This document shows positions 17,545 through 25,516 of a DNA stretch of 37,012 nt, piece after piece. The stretch lies in contig JAKOWB010000004.1 of NCBI GenBank assembly GCA_029781795.1, positions 1 through 37,012 of the forward strand, written 5' to 3'. The notes beneath the pieces were generated by a model. The model searched no databases and was not told the origin of the DNA. It saw nothing but the letters and a program-made list of their open reading frames with translations. This DNA is from Pseudomonadota bacterium (lineage in GTDB: Bacteria; Pseudomonadota; Alphaproteobacteria; Kiloniellales; JACOMY01). Made by a program: the position numbers and the translations under genes. The first letter of the stretch is position 1; each line of letters begins with the position of its first letter.

Positions 17545-19194
17545 TCAGACCCTCTGCCGGTCGAAGTTCGCCTTGCTGCCGCTGCCGAAGCGCTTCAGCG
17601 CCCCTTGCTCGCCGACCGCGTTCGGGCGGTTGAAGATCCAGTTCTGCCAGGCCGAGAGGCGGCCGAAGACCTTGGTCTCCAGCGTCTCGGGCCCGGCGAA
17701 GCGCAGGCTGGCCTCGAGGCCGGTCAGCGCGTCGGGCGAGAGGCTGGCGCGCTCCTCGATGGCGAGGCGCAGTTCGTCCTCCCAGTCCAGCTCGTCGGGG
17801 GTCAGCGTGACCAGGCCGGCGTCGCGCGCGGCCTCGACGCCCAGCGCCTGGCCGACCAGCGGCCGCAGCGCCGCCGCCTTGGCGGCATCGTTGAAGCGAC
17901 CGGCGAGGCGCGTGACGCCCGCCACCGTCGGATAGGCACCGAAATTGGCGCCCGAGAGCGTGATGCGCGGCTGGTCGTTGCCGCCCTCGGCCGTGTTGTC
18001 CAGCATGTAGGAGCGGTCGGCGGCCAGCAGCAGTTCGGCCAGGGTGCCGGCGAAGCAGGAGCCCTGGTCGACCACGGCGAAGAGGCTGCGCGCCGAGACG
18101 TCGAGCCGCGCCAGGGTCCGCCGCAGCATTCCCGTGACCTCGCGCACGAACCAGTCCGACGCGTGCGACGCCAGCGCCGCGTCGGCGGCCAGCACGGTTT
18201 CCGCCGGCCCGCGCGTCTTCAGCAGCCAGAGGCCGACCTCGAGATAGTTGAGGCGCAGCGTCAGGATGGCGTCGTCGAGCTGCCGGGCCACGGCCAGCGG
18301 CCACCAGGCGGCGCCGGCGGCGTGTATGCCCGCCAGGTCGCTCGCCGGCGCCTGGTCCGGCGCCGTCAGGGTGATGGTGGCGACGCGCCCGGCGGGGTCG
18401 ATCTCAACCGTCACCCACTCATAGACGATGCGGTTGCCGTCCAGCGTGCGCTTCAGCGGCGTCAAAGCGACGCCCTTGGCGCCTCGCGGCCGGTCGCTCT
18501 GTGACGCCAGTTCCCGCGCCCGCGCGGCGGTCTTCGCCTTGAACTCCGACGGCGGGGCGGAGCCGTCGATCAGGCCCCATTCCTTGGCGCGGTCGGCGCG
18601 CAGGCCGTCGGCGTTGGTGCAGAAGATGTCGGCCAGGTCGCGCCTGACCTTGCGCTTGTCGACCACGCGGGTGAGGCCCCCGGTTCCGGGCAGCACGCCC
18701 AGCAGCGGCACCTCGGGCAGGCTGACGACCGAGCTGCGATCATCCACCAGCCAGATCTCGTCGCAGGCCAGCGCCACCTCGTAGCCGCCGCCGGCACAGG
18801 TGCCGTTCACCGCAGCCAGGAACTTCAGGCCCGAATGCGCCGAGGAGTCCTCGATGCCGTTGCGCGTCTCGTTGGTGAACTTGCAGAAGTTCACCTTCCA
18901 GGCGTGGGTCGACTGGCCGAGCATGTAGATATTCGCGCCGGCGCAGAACATGCGCTCCTTGGCCGAGGTCATGACGACCGCGCCGACCTCCGGATGCTCG
19001 AAGCGGATGCGCTGCAGCGCGTCGTGCAGCTCCATGTCGACGCCGAGGTCGTAGGAATTGAGCTTAAGCTGATAGCCCGGCACCAGGCCGCCGGTCTCGT
19101 CCACGTCCAGTGCCAGCGTGGCGACGGGACCGTCGAACGAGAGCTTCCAATGCCTGTAGGTCTCGGGCGTGCGGTCGAAGAAGAACATGGCCAT
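17545..19194 (-). CDS. boxC: 2,3-Epoxybenzoyl-CoA dihydrolase BoxC
   Basis: 549 residues, normal for BoxC. It is a crotonase-superfamily enzyme that opens the epoxide ring with two waters, releasing formate and giving 3,4-didehydroadipyl-CoA semialdehyde. Family segments are strongly conserved: YRHWKLSFDGPVATLALDV, KLNSYDLGVDMELHDALQRI, FCAGANIYMLGQSTHAWKVN, TNETRNGIEDSS and GTCAGGGYEVALACDEIWL, then LPEVPLLGVLPGTGGLTR. It is the first gene of the operon. The ATG two codons downstream (19188) has better spacing from the upstream GGGGA and could be the real start. A promoter and TGCA operator-like repeats lie just upstream. Confidence 0.96.
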   Translation of the reverse strand: MAMFFFDRTPETYRHWKLSFDGPVATLALDVDETGGLVPGYQLKLNSYDLGVDMELHDALQRIRFEHPEVGAVVMTSAKERMFCAGANIYMLGQSTHAWKVNFCKFTNETRNGIEDSSAHSGLKFLAAVNGTCAGGGYEVALACDEIWLVDDRSSVVSLPEVPLLGVLPGTGGLTRVVDKRKVRRDLADIFCTNADGLRADRAKEWGLIDGSAPPSEFKAKTAARARELASQSDRPRGAKGVALTPLKRTLDGNRIVYEWVTVEIDPAGRVATITLTAPDQAPASDLAGIHAAGAAWWPLAVARQLDDAILTLRLNYLEVGLWLLKTRGPAETVLAADAALASHASDWFVREVTGMLRRTLARLDVSARSLFAVVDQGSCFAGTLAELLLAADRSYMLDNTAEGGNDQPRITLSGANFGAYPTVAGVTRLAGRFNDAAKAAALRPLVGQALGVEAARDAGLVTLTPDELDWEDELRLAIEERASLSPDALTGLEASLRFAGPETLETKVFGRLSAWQNWIFNRPNAVGEQGALKRFGSGSKANFDRQRV

Positions 19195-19237
19195 TTCCCC
19201 AGCACGGCACGGCTTGGTCGCCGGCTCAATGACAGGA

Positions 19238-19265
19238 AGTATAATGCATGTTCCAGCGCACGCAA
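19238..19265 (-). promoter_or_regulatory. boxC: Candidate sigma70-type promoter of the boxCB operon
   Basis: Read on the minus strand: TTGCGT (19265-19260), a 16-bp spacer, TATACT (19243-19238). Transcription would start near 19231, leaving a leader of about 37 nt before boxC. The surrounding AT-rich stretch stands out from the GC-rich genes. This is the best-matching promoter I can see in the window. Confidence 0.6.
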
Positions 19266-19288
19266 GGATGAATATGCACTAAAATGCA
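19245..19288 (-). promoter_or_regulatory. TGCA-repeat operator candidate (BoxR/BzdR-like)
   Basis: Three TGCA elements: one between the -35 and -10 (19245-19248) and two upstream of the -35 (19275-19278 and 19285-19288) in the arrangement TGCA-N6-TGCA. From memory, the benzoyl-CoA-responsive regulators BzdR and BoxR of Azoarcus bind repeated TGCA sequences. Such a regulator is not encoded here. The position suits repression by occluding the promoter. Confidence 0.5.
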
Positions 19289-19301
19289 TTTCTCGACGGC
19301 G

Positions 19302-20186
19302 TCAGGCGACCGGCACCCGGGGCCGCGCGGCCGTCATCCAGATGCCGACAGCCACGGCGACCAGGCCGAGCAGCAGGGCAAGGCCGAGCGGCTCGTCCAG
19401 CAGCAGCGCCGCCAGGATCGAGGCGGTCACCGGCGAGATGGTGACCGAGACGGCGACCACCGTCACTGGCGCGTTCTTCAGCCCGAAGCTCCACAGCAGC
19501 ATGGCACCGACACCGCCGAAGATGCCGAGGTAGAGCACCACGCCCCAGGTGCGCCAGGGCAACTCCGCCAGCAGCGGCAGCTTGCCGCCGAGGATCACCA
19601 CCAGGGCGAGGCCGGCGCCGCCGGCCAGCATGGCACCGCAGGTGAAGGCCACCACGCCGACGCGCGGGATGACGTTGCGCGACAGCACGTTGAAGCTCGC
19701 CATCAGGCTGGTGCCGCCGAGCATCAGCAGGTCGCCGCGCCAGGCGCCCTCGGGCGCGCGGTCCAGCGTGCCCAGCAGCGCAACGGCGACACCGGTCATG
19801 GCCAGGACGACACCGACGGAACGCCGCAGCGACAGCTTCTCCAGACCCAGCGCCGCCGCCAGCAGCATGGTCATCAGCGGCATGGTGCAGAGCGCCATGG
19901 CCGCGCGCGAGGCCGTGGTAAGGCCGATGGCACTGTTGTAGAGCAGCGGGAAGATGCCGAAGCCGACGAGGCCGAGAGCTGCGGTATGGAGCAGGTCGCG
20001 ACCGCGCAGTCGGTGGCGCAGCATCAGCGCCACGGCAGGCGCCAGCAGCAGCCCGGCGAGGCCGAACCGCAAGGCCCCGAGCATTTCTGGCGGAACCGAG
20101 CCGCCGATCAGGCGCGTGGCGGCGATGGCGCTGCCGCCCAGCGCGCTGGAGAGCGCGGCCGACCAGATGCCGATGCCCTGTTGCAT
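19302..20186 (-). CDS. EamA/DMT-family transporter
   Basis: 294 residues, about ten hydrophobic segments in two EamA repeats. Repeat 1 has SAIAATRLIGGSVPPEMLGALRFG; repeat 2 has the conserved ending VTVVAVSVTISPVTASILAALLLDEPLG. The frame extends 33 codons upstream, but an AGAAGGGGG ribosome-binding site precedes the ATG at MQQGIGIW. Inner-membrane export of a small solute is expected; cargo is unknown. It is upstream of boxC on the same strand with about 107 bp between, occupied by the box promoter, so it is a separate unit. Confidence 0.87.
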   Translation of the reverse strand: MQQGIGIWSAALSSALGGSAIAATRLIGGSVPPEMLGALRFGLAGLLLAPAVALMLRHRLRGRDLLHTAALGLVGFGIFPLLYNSAIGLTTASRAAMALCTMPLMTMLLAAALGLEKLSLRRSVGVVLAMTGVAVALLGTLDRAPEGAWRGDLLMLGGTSLMASFNVLSRNVIPRVGVVAFTCGAMLAGGAGLALVVILGGKLPLLAELPWRTWGVVLYLGIFGGVGAMLLWSFGLKNAPVTVVAVSVTISPVTASILAALLLDEPLGLALLLGLVAVAVGIWMTAARPRVPVA

Positions 20187-20232
20187 CGCCCCCTTCTTGT
20201 TGTTCTTCGTGTCTGGAAAGAAGCATCGCCCG

Positions 20233-20244
20233 ATACGGCCGTAT
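20233..20244. promoter_or_regulatory. Perfect 12-bp palindrome upstream of the EamA gene
   Basis: ATACGGCCGTAT, centred about 50 bp before the EamA start on its strand and about 100 bp before the AAA gene on the other. The position suits an operator for either divergent unit. No regulator gene is adjacent. Confidence 0.4.
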
Positions 20245-20341
20245 GGTAGAAGCGCCATCGCGGAGCAGCGCCACGCACCTCGCACATGGCCGCCGCGGAT
20301 GCCTGCTGGCCCTGGCCGTGCCGTCTGGCTAGGGTCCCGCC

Positions 20342-20779
20342 ATGCAACTCGACGTCTCGCAGCGCAGCAGCCTGCTGGCCTTCCGGCGCGTCGGACGGCG
20401 GCTCGCCCGCCTGCCCCGGCCGCGCCTGACCCTGGCGGGCGGCAGCGCCGAGGGGCGCCTCAGGGTCGCGCTGACCATCGCCGAGGCGCAGGGACGCGAC
20501 CTGCTGTCGGTCGACCTTGGCCGCGTCGTCAGCCAGCACCTGGCCGAGACGCGGCGGCGCCTGCGCCAGGTGCTGGCGACGGCGGAGCGCAGCGGCGCGC
20601 TGCTGTTCTTCGACGAGGCCGACGCGCTGTTCGGCAAACGCAGCACTGTCGCCGGCAGTCACGACCGCTACGCCAATCAGGAGGTCAGCTACCTGCTGCA
20701 GCGTCTGGCGCGCCATCGCGGCACGGTCCTGCTGGGCGTCGAGGCACCGCTTGCAACCGCGTCGCAGCGCTGTACCTGA
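20342..20779 (+). pseudogene. Degenerate, truncated AAA-family ATPase
   Basis: 145 residues that align by eye with the second half of an AAA ATPase: RDLLSVDLGRVVSQHLAET, Walker B LLFFDEADALFGKRS at 87-101, and DRYANQEVSYLLQRLARHRGTVLLG, all typical of the Cdc48-like ATPases found near contractile-tail-like clusters. The Walker A position (GGSAEGR at 33-39) has lost the Lys-Thr/Ser needed for ATP binding. The sensor 1 Asn is replaced (LLGVEAP), and everything after it, including the arginine finger and lid, is missing. It is most likely a decaying fragment, but the frame is clean with an ATG, so a short regulatory protein is possible. It ends just before the multicopper oxidase. Confidence 0.65.
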
Positions 20780-20816
20780 CGACCCGGATTGCTGGACAGC
20801 CGCAACCGCCGGGTCG
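20780..20816 (+). promoter_or_regulatory. Inverted repeat before the multicopper oxidase
   Basis: CGACCCGG (20780-20787) and CCGGGTCG (20809-20816), 8 bp perfect arms 21 bp apart, between the AAA fragment stop and the oxidase ATG. It could be an mRNA hairpin or an operator. I do not see a recognisable CueR-type site. Confidence 0.4.
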
Positions 20817-20827
20817 ACTATTGGATT

Positions 20828-22444
20828 ATGTACACTCCCTCCCGCCGACACTTCCTGGCGGGTGGCTCGGCATTGGCCGGCTGCCTTGCCATGCCCCGCC
20901 TGCGGTCGCTACGCGCCGAGGAACGCGCCGCGCTTCCCGTGCCGCCGGAGCTGCGCGCCGACGCCACCGGCGCTGTCAGGCTCAGCATCGACCAGGGCAG
21001 CCGCACCTGGGTGGCCGCCGGACCGACACCGACCTTCGGCTTCAATGGCGACTACCTGGGCCCGGCCATCCGGACGCGCCGCGGGGAACGCATTGACGTC
21101 ACGGTCGACAACACCCTCGAGGAGACCGCGACGGTCCACTGGCACGGCCTGATCATCCCGGGCGAGGCCGACGGCGGTCCGCACAACAGGATCGCCGGCA
21201 AGGCGAGCTGGCATGCCAGGCTGGAGATCGACCAGCCGGCGGCGACCTGCTGGTACCATCCGCACAACTATCCGAGCACGGCCGAGCAGGTGCTGAAGGG
21301 CCTGGCCGGCCTCTTCATCATCGAGGACGAGGAGAGCGCCGGCCTGGGCCTGCCGCAGACCTGGGGCGTCGACGACATCCCGCTGATCCTGCAGGACCGC
21401 CGCTTCAACGCCGACGGCAGCTTCTTCCATCGCTTCAACATGATCGCCATCACCACCGGCTATATCGGCGACCGGCTGCTGGTGAATGGCGTCGAGTACC
21501 CCTACGCGGTCGTGGCCAGCGGCTGGCTGCGCCTCAGGCTGCTCAACGGCTCCAACGCACGCAGCTACCGCGTCGCGGCGGCCGACGGCCGCGACCTCTT
21601 CGTCATCGCCGGCGACGGCGGCCTGCTGGAGGCGCCGGTCAGGGTGAAGGAAGTGGCCTTGAGCAGCGGTGAGCGCTTCGAGGTCCTGGTGGACGCGCGC
21701 GACGGCCTGCCCTTCGATCTGGTGACCCTGCCGGTGACCGACCAGGTCGGCATGAACCTGCCGCCGTTCGACCAGCCCCTGCCCTTCGTCACGCTGCGCC
21801 CCCTGGGCGCCGCCGGGACGGGGCGCCTGCCAGACCGCCTGGCGGCGCTGCCGGCGCTGCCGGCGGCCCTGCCACCGCTCACCCAGGAGTTCGTGCTGAA
21901 GATGCGGCGCGACGCCGAGGGCATGGCGCTGCTGAAGCAGGCCGGCCTCGGCATGGGCGGCATGAAGATGGAGGACGGCGCGACGATGGGCGGCATCACC
22001 CCCATGTCGATGTCGATGCCCATGGGCCCGGACCCGGCTGTGGTGGAGCGCATGACGCAACTCATCGTCGAGGGGCCGGTGCTGACCCTGGGCGACCAGC
22101 TTTCGGCCAACGAGATCAACGGCGCCGCCTTCGACATGACGGTCAAGGGCTTCCAGGCGCCGCGCGGCGAACTGCTGCGCTGGGCGGTGTCGGAGGGGAC
22201 CGACAACATGCTGCACCCCTTCCACATGCACGGCTGCCAGTTCCGCATCATCTCGATCGGCGACAAGCCGCCGCCGGCCCACTTGGCCGGATGGAAGGAC
22301 ACGGCCGTGATCAACAGCGGCGGGCGCGCGGAGTTCCTGGTGCGCTTCGAGCGCACGGCGAGCGAGCGCTATCCCTACATGGCGCACTGTCACATCCTGG
22401 AGCACGAGGATTCCGGGATGATGACGCAGTTCTCGGTAGCCTGA
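20828..22444 (+). CDS. Tat-exported multicopper oxidase, CueO-like
   Basis: 538 residues. The N-terminus SRRHFLAGGSALAG is a twin-arginine signal, supporting the ATG that places it at residues 5-18 (an ATG 13 codons upstream is less suitable). Copper motifs are complete: HWHG near 104, WYHPHNY, HPFHMHG, and HCHILEHEDSGMM at the C-terminus, giving type 1, 2 and 3 sites. A methionine-rich stretch (about 375-405, GMGGMKMEDG and MSMSMPMG) resembles the Cu(I)-binding insert of CueO. It would oxidise Cu(I) in the periplasm as a copper-detoxification step. No CopA or CueR gene is nearby. FtsP/SufI-like proteins lack the copper ligands, so they are excluded. Confidence 0.92.
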   Translation: MYTPSRRHFLAGGSALAGCLAMPRLRSLRAEERAALPVPPELRADATGAVRLSIDQGSRTWVAAGPTPTFGFNGDYLGPAIRTRRGERIDVTVDNTLEETATVHWHGLIIPGEADGGPHNRIAGKASWHARLEIDQPAATCWYHPHNYPSTAEQVLKGLAGLFIIEDEESAGLGLPQTWGVDDIPLILQDRRFNADGSFFHRFNMIAITTGYIGDRLLVNGVEYPYAVVASGWLRLRLLNGSNARSYRVAAADGRDLFVIAGDGGLLEAPVRVKEVALSSGERFEVLVDARDGLPFDLVTLPVTDQVGMNLPPFDQPLPFVTLRPLGAAGTGRLPDRLAALPALPAALPPLTQEFVLKMRRDAEGMALLKQAGLGMGGMKMEDGATMGGITPMSMSMPMGPDPAVVERMTQLIVEGPVLTLGDQLSANEINGAAFDMTVKGFQAPRGELLRWAVSEGTDNMLHPFHMHGCQFRIISIGDKPPPAHLAGWKDTAVINSGGRAEFLVRFERTASERYPYMAHCHILEHEDSGMMTQFSVA

Positions 22445-22454
22445 GGCCGCCGGC

Positions 22455-23198
22455 TCAGCCTTCCAGCAGGAAAGGCTCGCCCAGTCCCTCGACCAGCCGG
22501 CCGATCGCCTCGGCCGCCGCGCGAACGGCGTCCTTGTCGGTGCCGCGCACCACGAGCTGCGTGCCGAAGCGGCCGTCGCGCTGGAAGGGATAGCTGCCGA
22601 CGTCGAGCGCGGGATAGGCCGCCTGCACCTCGCCCAGGCCGGCGGCGATGGTGCCCTCGGGCACGAAGGCGGTGACCGTGGCGGACACCAGAGCCGGCCC
22701 GCCGGACAGGCGGTGCTTCAGGCTCTGGAACATGGCCTGGGCGATCTTGGGGATGCCGGCCAGCACGAAGACGTTGCCCATCTGGAAGCCCGGCGCCTTG
22801 GACACCGGATTGTCGATCAGGATCGCACCCTCCGGCGTGGTCGCCATGCGCAGGCGCGCGGCATTCAGCTTCTCCGCGCCATAGTGCTCGAAGAGGATGC
22901 GGTGCGCTTCCGCGTTCAGGGTCCAGGGAACGCCGAAGGCCTTGGCCACGCATTCCGAGGTGATGTCATCGTGCGTCGGCCCGATGCCGCCGGTGGTGAA
23001 GAGATAGGTCACGCGCGCCCGCAGCTCGTTCACCGTGGCAACGATCGTGGCCTCGATGTCGGGAATGACCCGCGCCTCGACCAGGCGAATGCCGAGGGCC
23101 GAGAGTTCCTGCCCCAGGTAGGCGAGGTTGGCGTCCTGCGTGCGGCCGGACAGGATCTCGTTGCCGATGACGAGGACGGCGGCGGTCGGCTGGCTCAT
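22455..23198 (-). CDS. MoCF-domain protein, CinA N-terminal-like
   Basis: 247 residues with the molybdopterin-binding (MoaB/MogA/CinA) fold: VLVIGNEILSGRTQDAN near the start and FTTGGIGPTHDDITSECVA at about 65-85. The C-terminal part is the CinA-linker-like KH-type segment; the nicotinamide-nucleotide deamidase domain of full CinA (about 410 residues) is absent. These stand-alone versions are annotated competence/damage-inducible protein A or molybdopterin-binding protein; in related proteins the activity is ADP-ribose pyrophosphatase-like. The ATG at MSQPTAAV is chosen because the upstream extension is not family-like. The stop lies 10 bp from the convergent multicopper oxidase stop. Confidence 0.85.
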   Translation of the reverse strand: MSQPTAAVLVIGNEILSGRTQDANLAYLGQELSALGIRLVEARVIPDIEATIVATVNELRARVTYLFTTGGIGPTHDDITSECVAKAFGVPWTLNAEAHRILFEHYGAEKLNAARLRMATTPEGAILIDNPVSKAPGFQMGNVFVLAGIPKIAQAMFQSLKHRLSGGPALVSATVTAFVPEGTIAAGLGEVQAAYPALDVGSYPFQRDGRFGTQLVVRGTDKDAVRAAAEAIGRLVEGLGEPFLLEG

Positions 23199-23220
23199 GG
23201 CAGTGGCGCCTGTTTCCCGG

Positions 23221-23691
23221 CTACTGGCCGCCGATATAGCCCTTGGAGGCCATGCAGTCGGCATAGAGCTCGCCGCGCCGCTGCTCGTTGCCGTACTCGG
23301 TCATGCGGCTGGTGAAGGCATAGACGTCGCGGTTGTTCGACGAGGTGTCGAAGATGGCCTGGCGGTCGTCCTGCACCTGGATGTCGCGCGCCACCGAGGC
23401 CTGCGCGTAGGTGTAGCAGTCCTCGGCGTCCTTCTGCTTCTGCGCGTCGCTGGGCGCCTTGGTCGCGTTGCCCTGCCCGTCCTCGACCGTCACGCCGGTA
23501 TTGGGATCGGGCGTCGCCGCGCCATAGGTGTCGATCCCGCCGCTGCCGCCGCTGGTCGAGCCGCCGGGCGGGGGCGCCGCAGGGGTGCTGCGCGCGGGGG
23601 TCGGATTCTCGCCCGGCAGCGGTTGGTTGGCGCAGCCCGCGAGAGCAGCCGCGGCGGCCAGGGTCAGGACCAAGACAAGGCGGCTGGGCAT
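23221..23691 (-). CDS. Small putative lipoprotein
   Basis: 156 residues. The first 20 are a lipoprotein signal: PSRLVLVLTLAAAAALAGC with the lipobox LAGC and lipidated Cys at 20. Residues 21-75 are low-complexity Pro/Gly/Ser/Thr, a likely flexible tether. The C-terminal 80 residues are charged, have three cysteines (C20 plus two distal) and no family I recognise. It precedes the MoCF-domain gene by 22 bp on the same strand and may share its transcript. The ATG used places the signal peptide at the N-terminus; a longer frame does not. Function unknown. Confidence 0.72.
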   Translation of the reverse strand: MPSRLVLVLTLAAAAALAGCANQPLPGENPTPARSTPAAPPPGGSTSGGSGGIDTYGAATPDPNTGVTVEDGQGNATKAPSDAQKQKDAEDCYTYAQASVARDIQVQDDRQAIFDTSSNNRDVYAFTSRMTEYGNEQRRGELYADCMASKGYIGGQ

Positions 23692-23922
23692 CGCTGCTGC
23701 GGACCTTTCGCTGGAGCCACGTCCGCCGGGTGCCCGCAATTTGCACCTGGACGGCGACTCGCCGGGTTTCTACCGCCTGAAGGTGGGCGGCAAAGGCGGA
23801 AAAAGCAAGGCAGAGCCTCCGCTTGTGGCCCGGGCCCGAGGACCTCGAACCTTCCCTTGGCCGCCCTCGCAGCCTACATTGGCAGCCTGATAGGCAATCG
23901 CAGTACGTGGAATCGGTACCAG

Positions 23923-24753
23923 ATGAACGACGGCAACCTGGCACGGCAGCTCTCGGCCGAGGAACGGCAGATCGTCCTGCACGGGGACGAGGGCTTCGCC
24001 GGCATGCGCGCGGCGGGCCGCCTGGCGGCCGAGACGCTGGACTTCATCACGCCGCACGTCCAGGTCGGCATCAGCACCGAGGAGCTGGACCGGCTCTGCC
24101 ACGACTTCATCGTGACCCATTCCGCGATTCCGGCGCCGCTCGGCTACCGCGGCTTTCCCAAGTCGATCTGCACCTCGATCAACCATGTCGTCTGTCATGG
24201 CATTCCCTCGCCGGACAAGAGGCTGGCCGACGGCGACATCATCAACATCGACGTGACGGTGATCCTGGACGGCTGGTACGGCGACACCAGCCGCATGTTC
24301 GTCGCCGGCAAGCCCAAGGTGAAGGCCAAGCGCCTGATCGAGACCACCTTCGAGGCCATGTGGCGCGGCATCGAGCAGGTGAAGCCCGGCAACACCCTGG
24401 GCGACGTCGGCCACGCCATCCAGTCCTTCGCCGAGCGCGCCGGCTTTTCCGTGGTGCGCGACTTCTGCGGCCACGGCCTGGGGCGCATCTTCCACACCGC
24501 ACCCTCGGTGCTGCACTACGGCAGGCCGAACACCGGCATCGTGCTGAAGCCCGGCATGTTCTTCACCATCGAGCCGATGATCAACGCCGGCCGCTACGAG
24601 GTGCTGATCCTGAAGGACGACTGGACCGCGGTGACGCGCGACAAGTCGCTCTCGGCGCAGTTCGAGCACTCGATCGGCGTGACCGAGACGGGCTACGAGA
24701 TCTTCACCCTTTCGCCCAAGGGCTGGCACCAGCCGCCCTATGGCGAAGGCTGA
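23923..24753 (+). CDS. map: Methionine aminopeptidase, type I
   Basis: 276 residues. It removes the initiator methionine from new proteins in the cytosol. The metal ligands are D110, D121, H184, E217 and E248, with exactly the spacing of E. coli MetAP (D97, D108, H171, E204, E235); H92 in VCHGIP corresponds to the substrate-binding H79. The frame is open for about 800 bp upstream, but homology begins at [14 protein letters not shown]. Length and lack of an N-terminal zinc-finger extension fit type Ia. The end overlaps radC by 14 bp, a pair seen in other alphaproteobacteria. Confidence 0.96.
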   Translation: MNDGNLARQLSAEERQIVLHGDEGFAGMRAAGRLAAETLDFITPHVQVGISTEELDRLCHDFIVTHSAIPAPLGYRGFPKSICTSINHVVCHGIPSPDKRLADGDIINIDVTVILDGWYGDTSRMFVAGKPKVKAKRLIETTFEAMWRGIEQVKPGNTLGDVGHAIQSFAERAGFSVVRDFCGHGLGRIFHTAPSVLHYGRPNTGIVLKPGMFFTIEPMINAGRYEVLILKDDWTAVTRDKSLSAQFEHSIGVTETGYEIFTLSPKGWHQPPYGEG

Positions 24754-25462
24754 CCCCGGCCCACCCGACGACGGTACCGCCACCGCGCCCCAACCTGAAT
24801 ACGCCGGTCATCGCGAGCGCCTGCGCCAGCGTCTGCTGGGCAGCGGCGCCGGGGCACTTGCCGACTATGAGATTCTCGAGTTCCTGCTGTTCTCGGCCCT
24901 GCCACGGCAGGATACCAAGCCCATCGCCAAGGCCTTGATCCAGCGCTTCGGCAGCCTGGGCGGGGTGCTGGCAGCCGACGCCGCAGATCTGATGCAGGTG
25001 AAGGGCATCAAGGAGGCCGGCGCCGCCACCTTCAAGGCGGTGCTGGAGGCCGCGCGGCGCCTGGCGCGCGAGCAGGTGGTGGAGAAGCCGGTGCTCTCCT
25101 CCTGGCAGGCGGTGATCGACTACTGCCGCATCGCCGTGGGGCACGAGCCGCTGGAGCAGTTCCTGCTGCTCTTCCTCGACCGCAAGAACCGCCTGCTGGC
25201 CGACGAGAAACAGCAGCGCGGCACGGTCGACCACACGCCGGTCTATCCGCGCGAGGTGGTGAAGCGCGCTCTGGACCTGAAGGCCAGCGCCATCGTGCTG
25301 GTGCACAACCATCCCTCGGGCGACCCGACGCCGAGCCGCCTGGACGTGGAGACGACGAAGGAAATCGCCGCCGCCGCCGCCAAGCTCGGCATCGCCGTGC
25401 ACGACCACATCGTCATCGGCAGTGCCGGACACTTTTCCTTCCGGGCCGAGGGGCTGCTGTAG
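24740..25462 (+). CDS. radC: RadC-family JAB-domain protein
   Basis: 240 residues. The N-terminal helix-hairpin-helix region (about 20-105; [25 protein letters not shown]) precedes a JAB/MPN metalloprotease-like domain carrying [11 protein letters not shown] and the downstream Asp of the JAMM motif. The family was once linked to DNA repair, but its real activity is unproven. The first 20 residues are Pro/Ala-rich and non-conserved. Translation starts inside the end of map (14-bp overlap), which implies coupling. Confidence 0.94.
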   Translation: MAKADPGPPDDGTATAPQPEYAGHRERLRQRLLGSGAGALADYEILEFLLFSALPRQDTKPIAKALIQRFGSLGGVLAADAADLMQVKGIKEAGAATFKAVLEAARRLAREQVVEKPVLSSWQAVIDYCRIAVGHEPLEQFLLLFLDRKNRLLADEKQQRGTVDHTPVYPREVVKRALDLKASAIVLVHNHPSGDPTPSRLDVETTKEIAAAAAKLGIAVHDHIVIGSAGHFSFRAEGLL

Positions 25463-25516
25463 TCCGGATTTCGTCGTTGTGCCGCGGGGGTCGAGGCCCT
25501 AGTCCTCCACCCCGAC

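Noticed and set aside
17540..18304. N-terminal extension of BoxB to 730 residues
   Set aside because: It overlaps boxC entirely, and the BoxB family starts at MSTLNYQERIPNN.
22441..22462. Short hairpin CTGAG..CTCAG between the convergent oxidase and MoCF genes
   Set aside because: The loop would be only about one base with a bulged G; not a credible terminator.
23128..23922. N-terminal extension of methionine aminopeptidase to 541 residues
   Set aside because: It crosses the MoCF-domain and lipoprotein genes on the other strand and lacks any homology; MetAP begins at [10 protein letters not shown].
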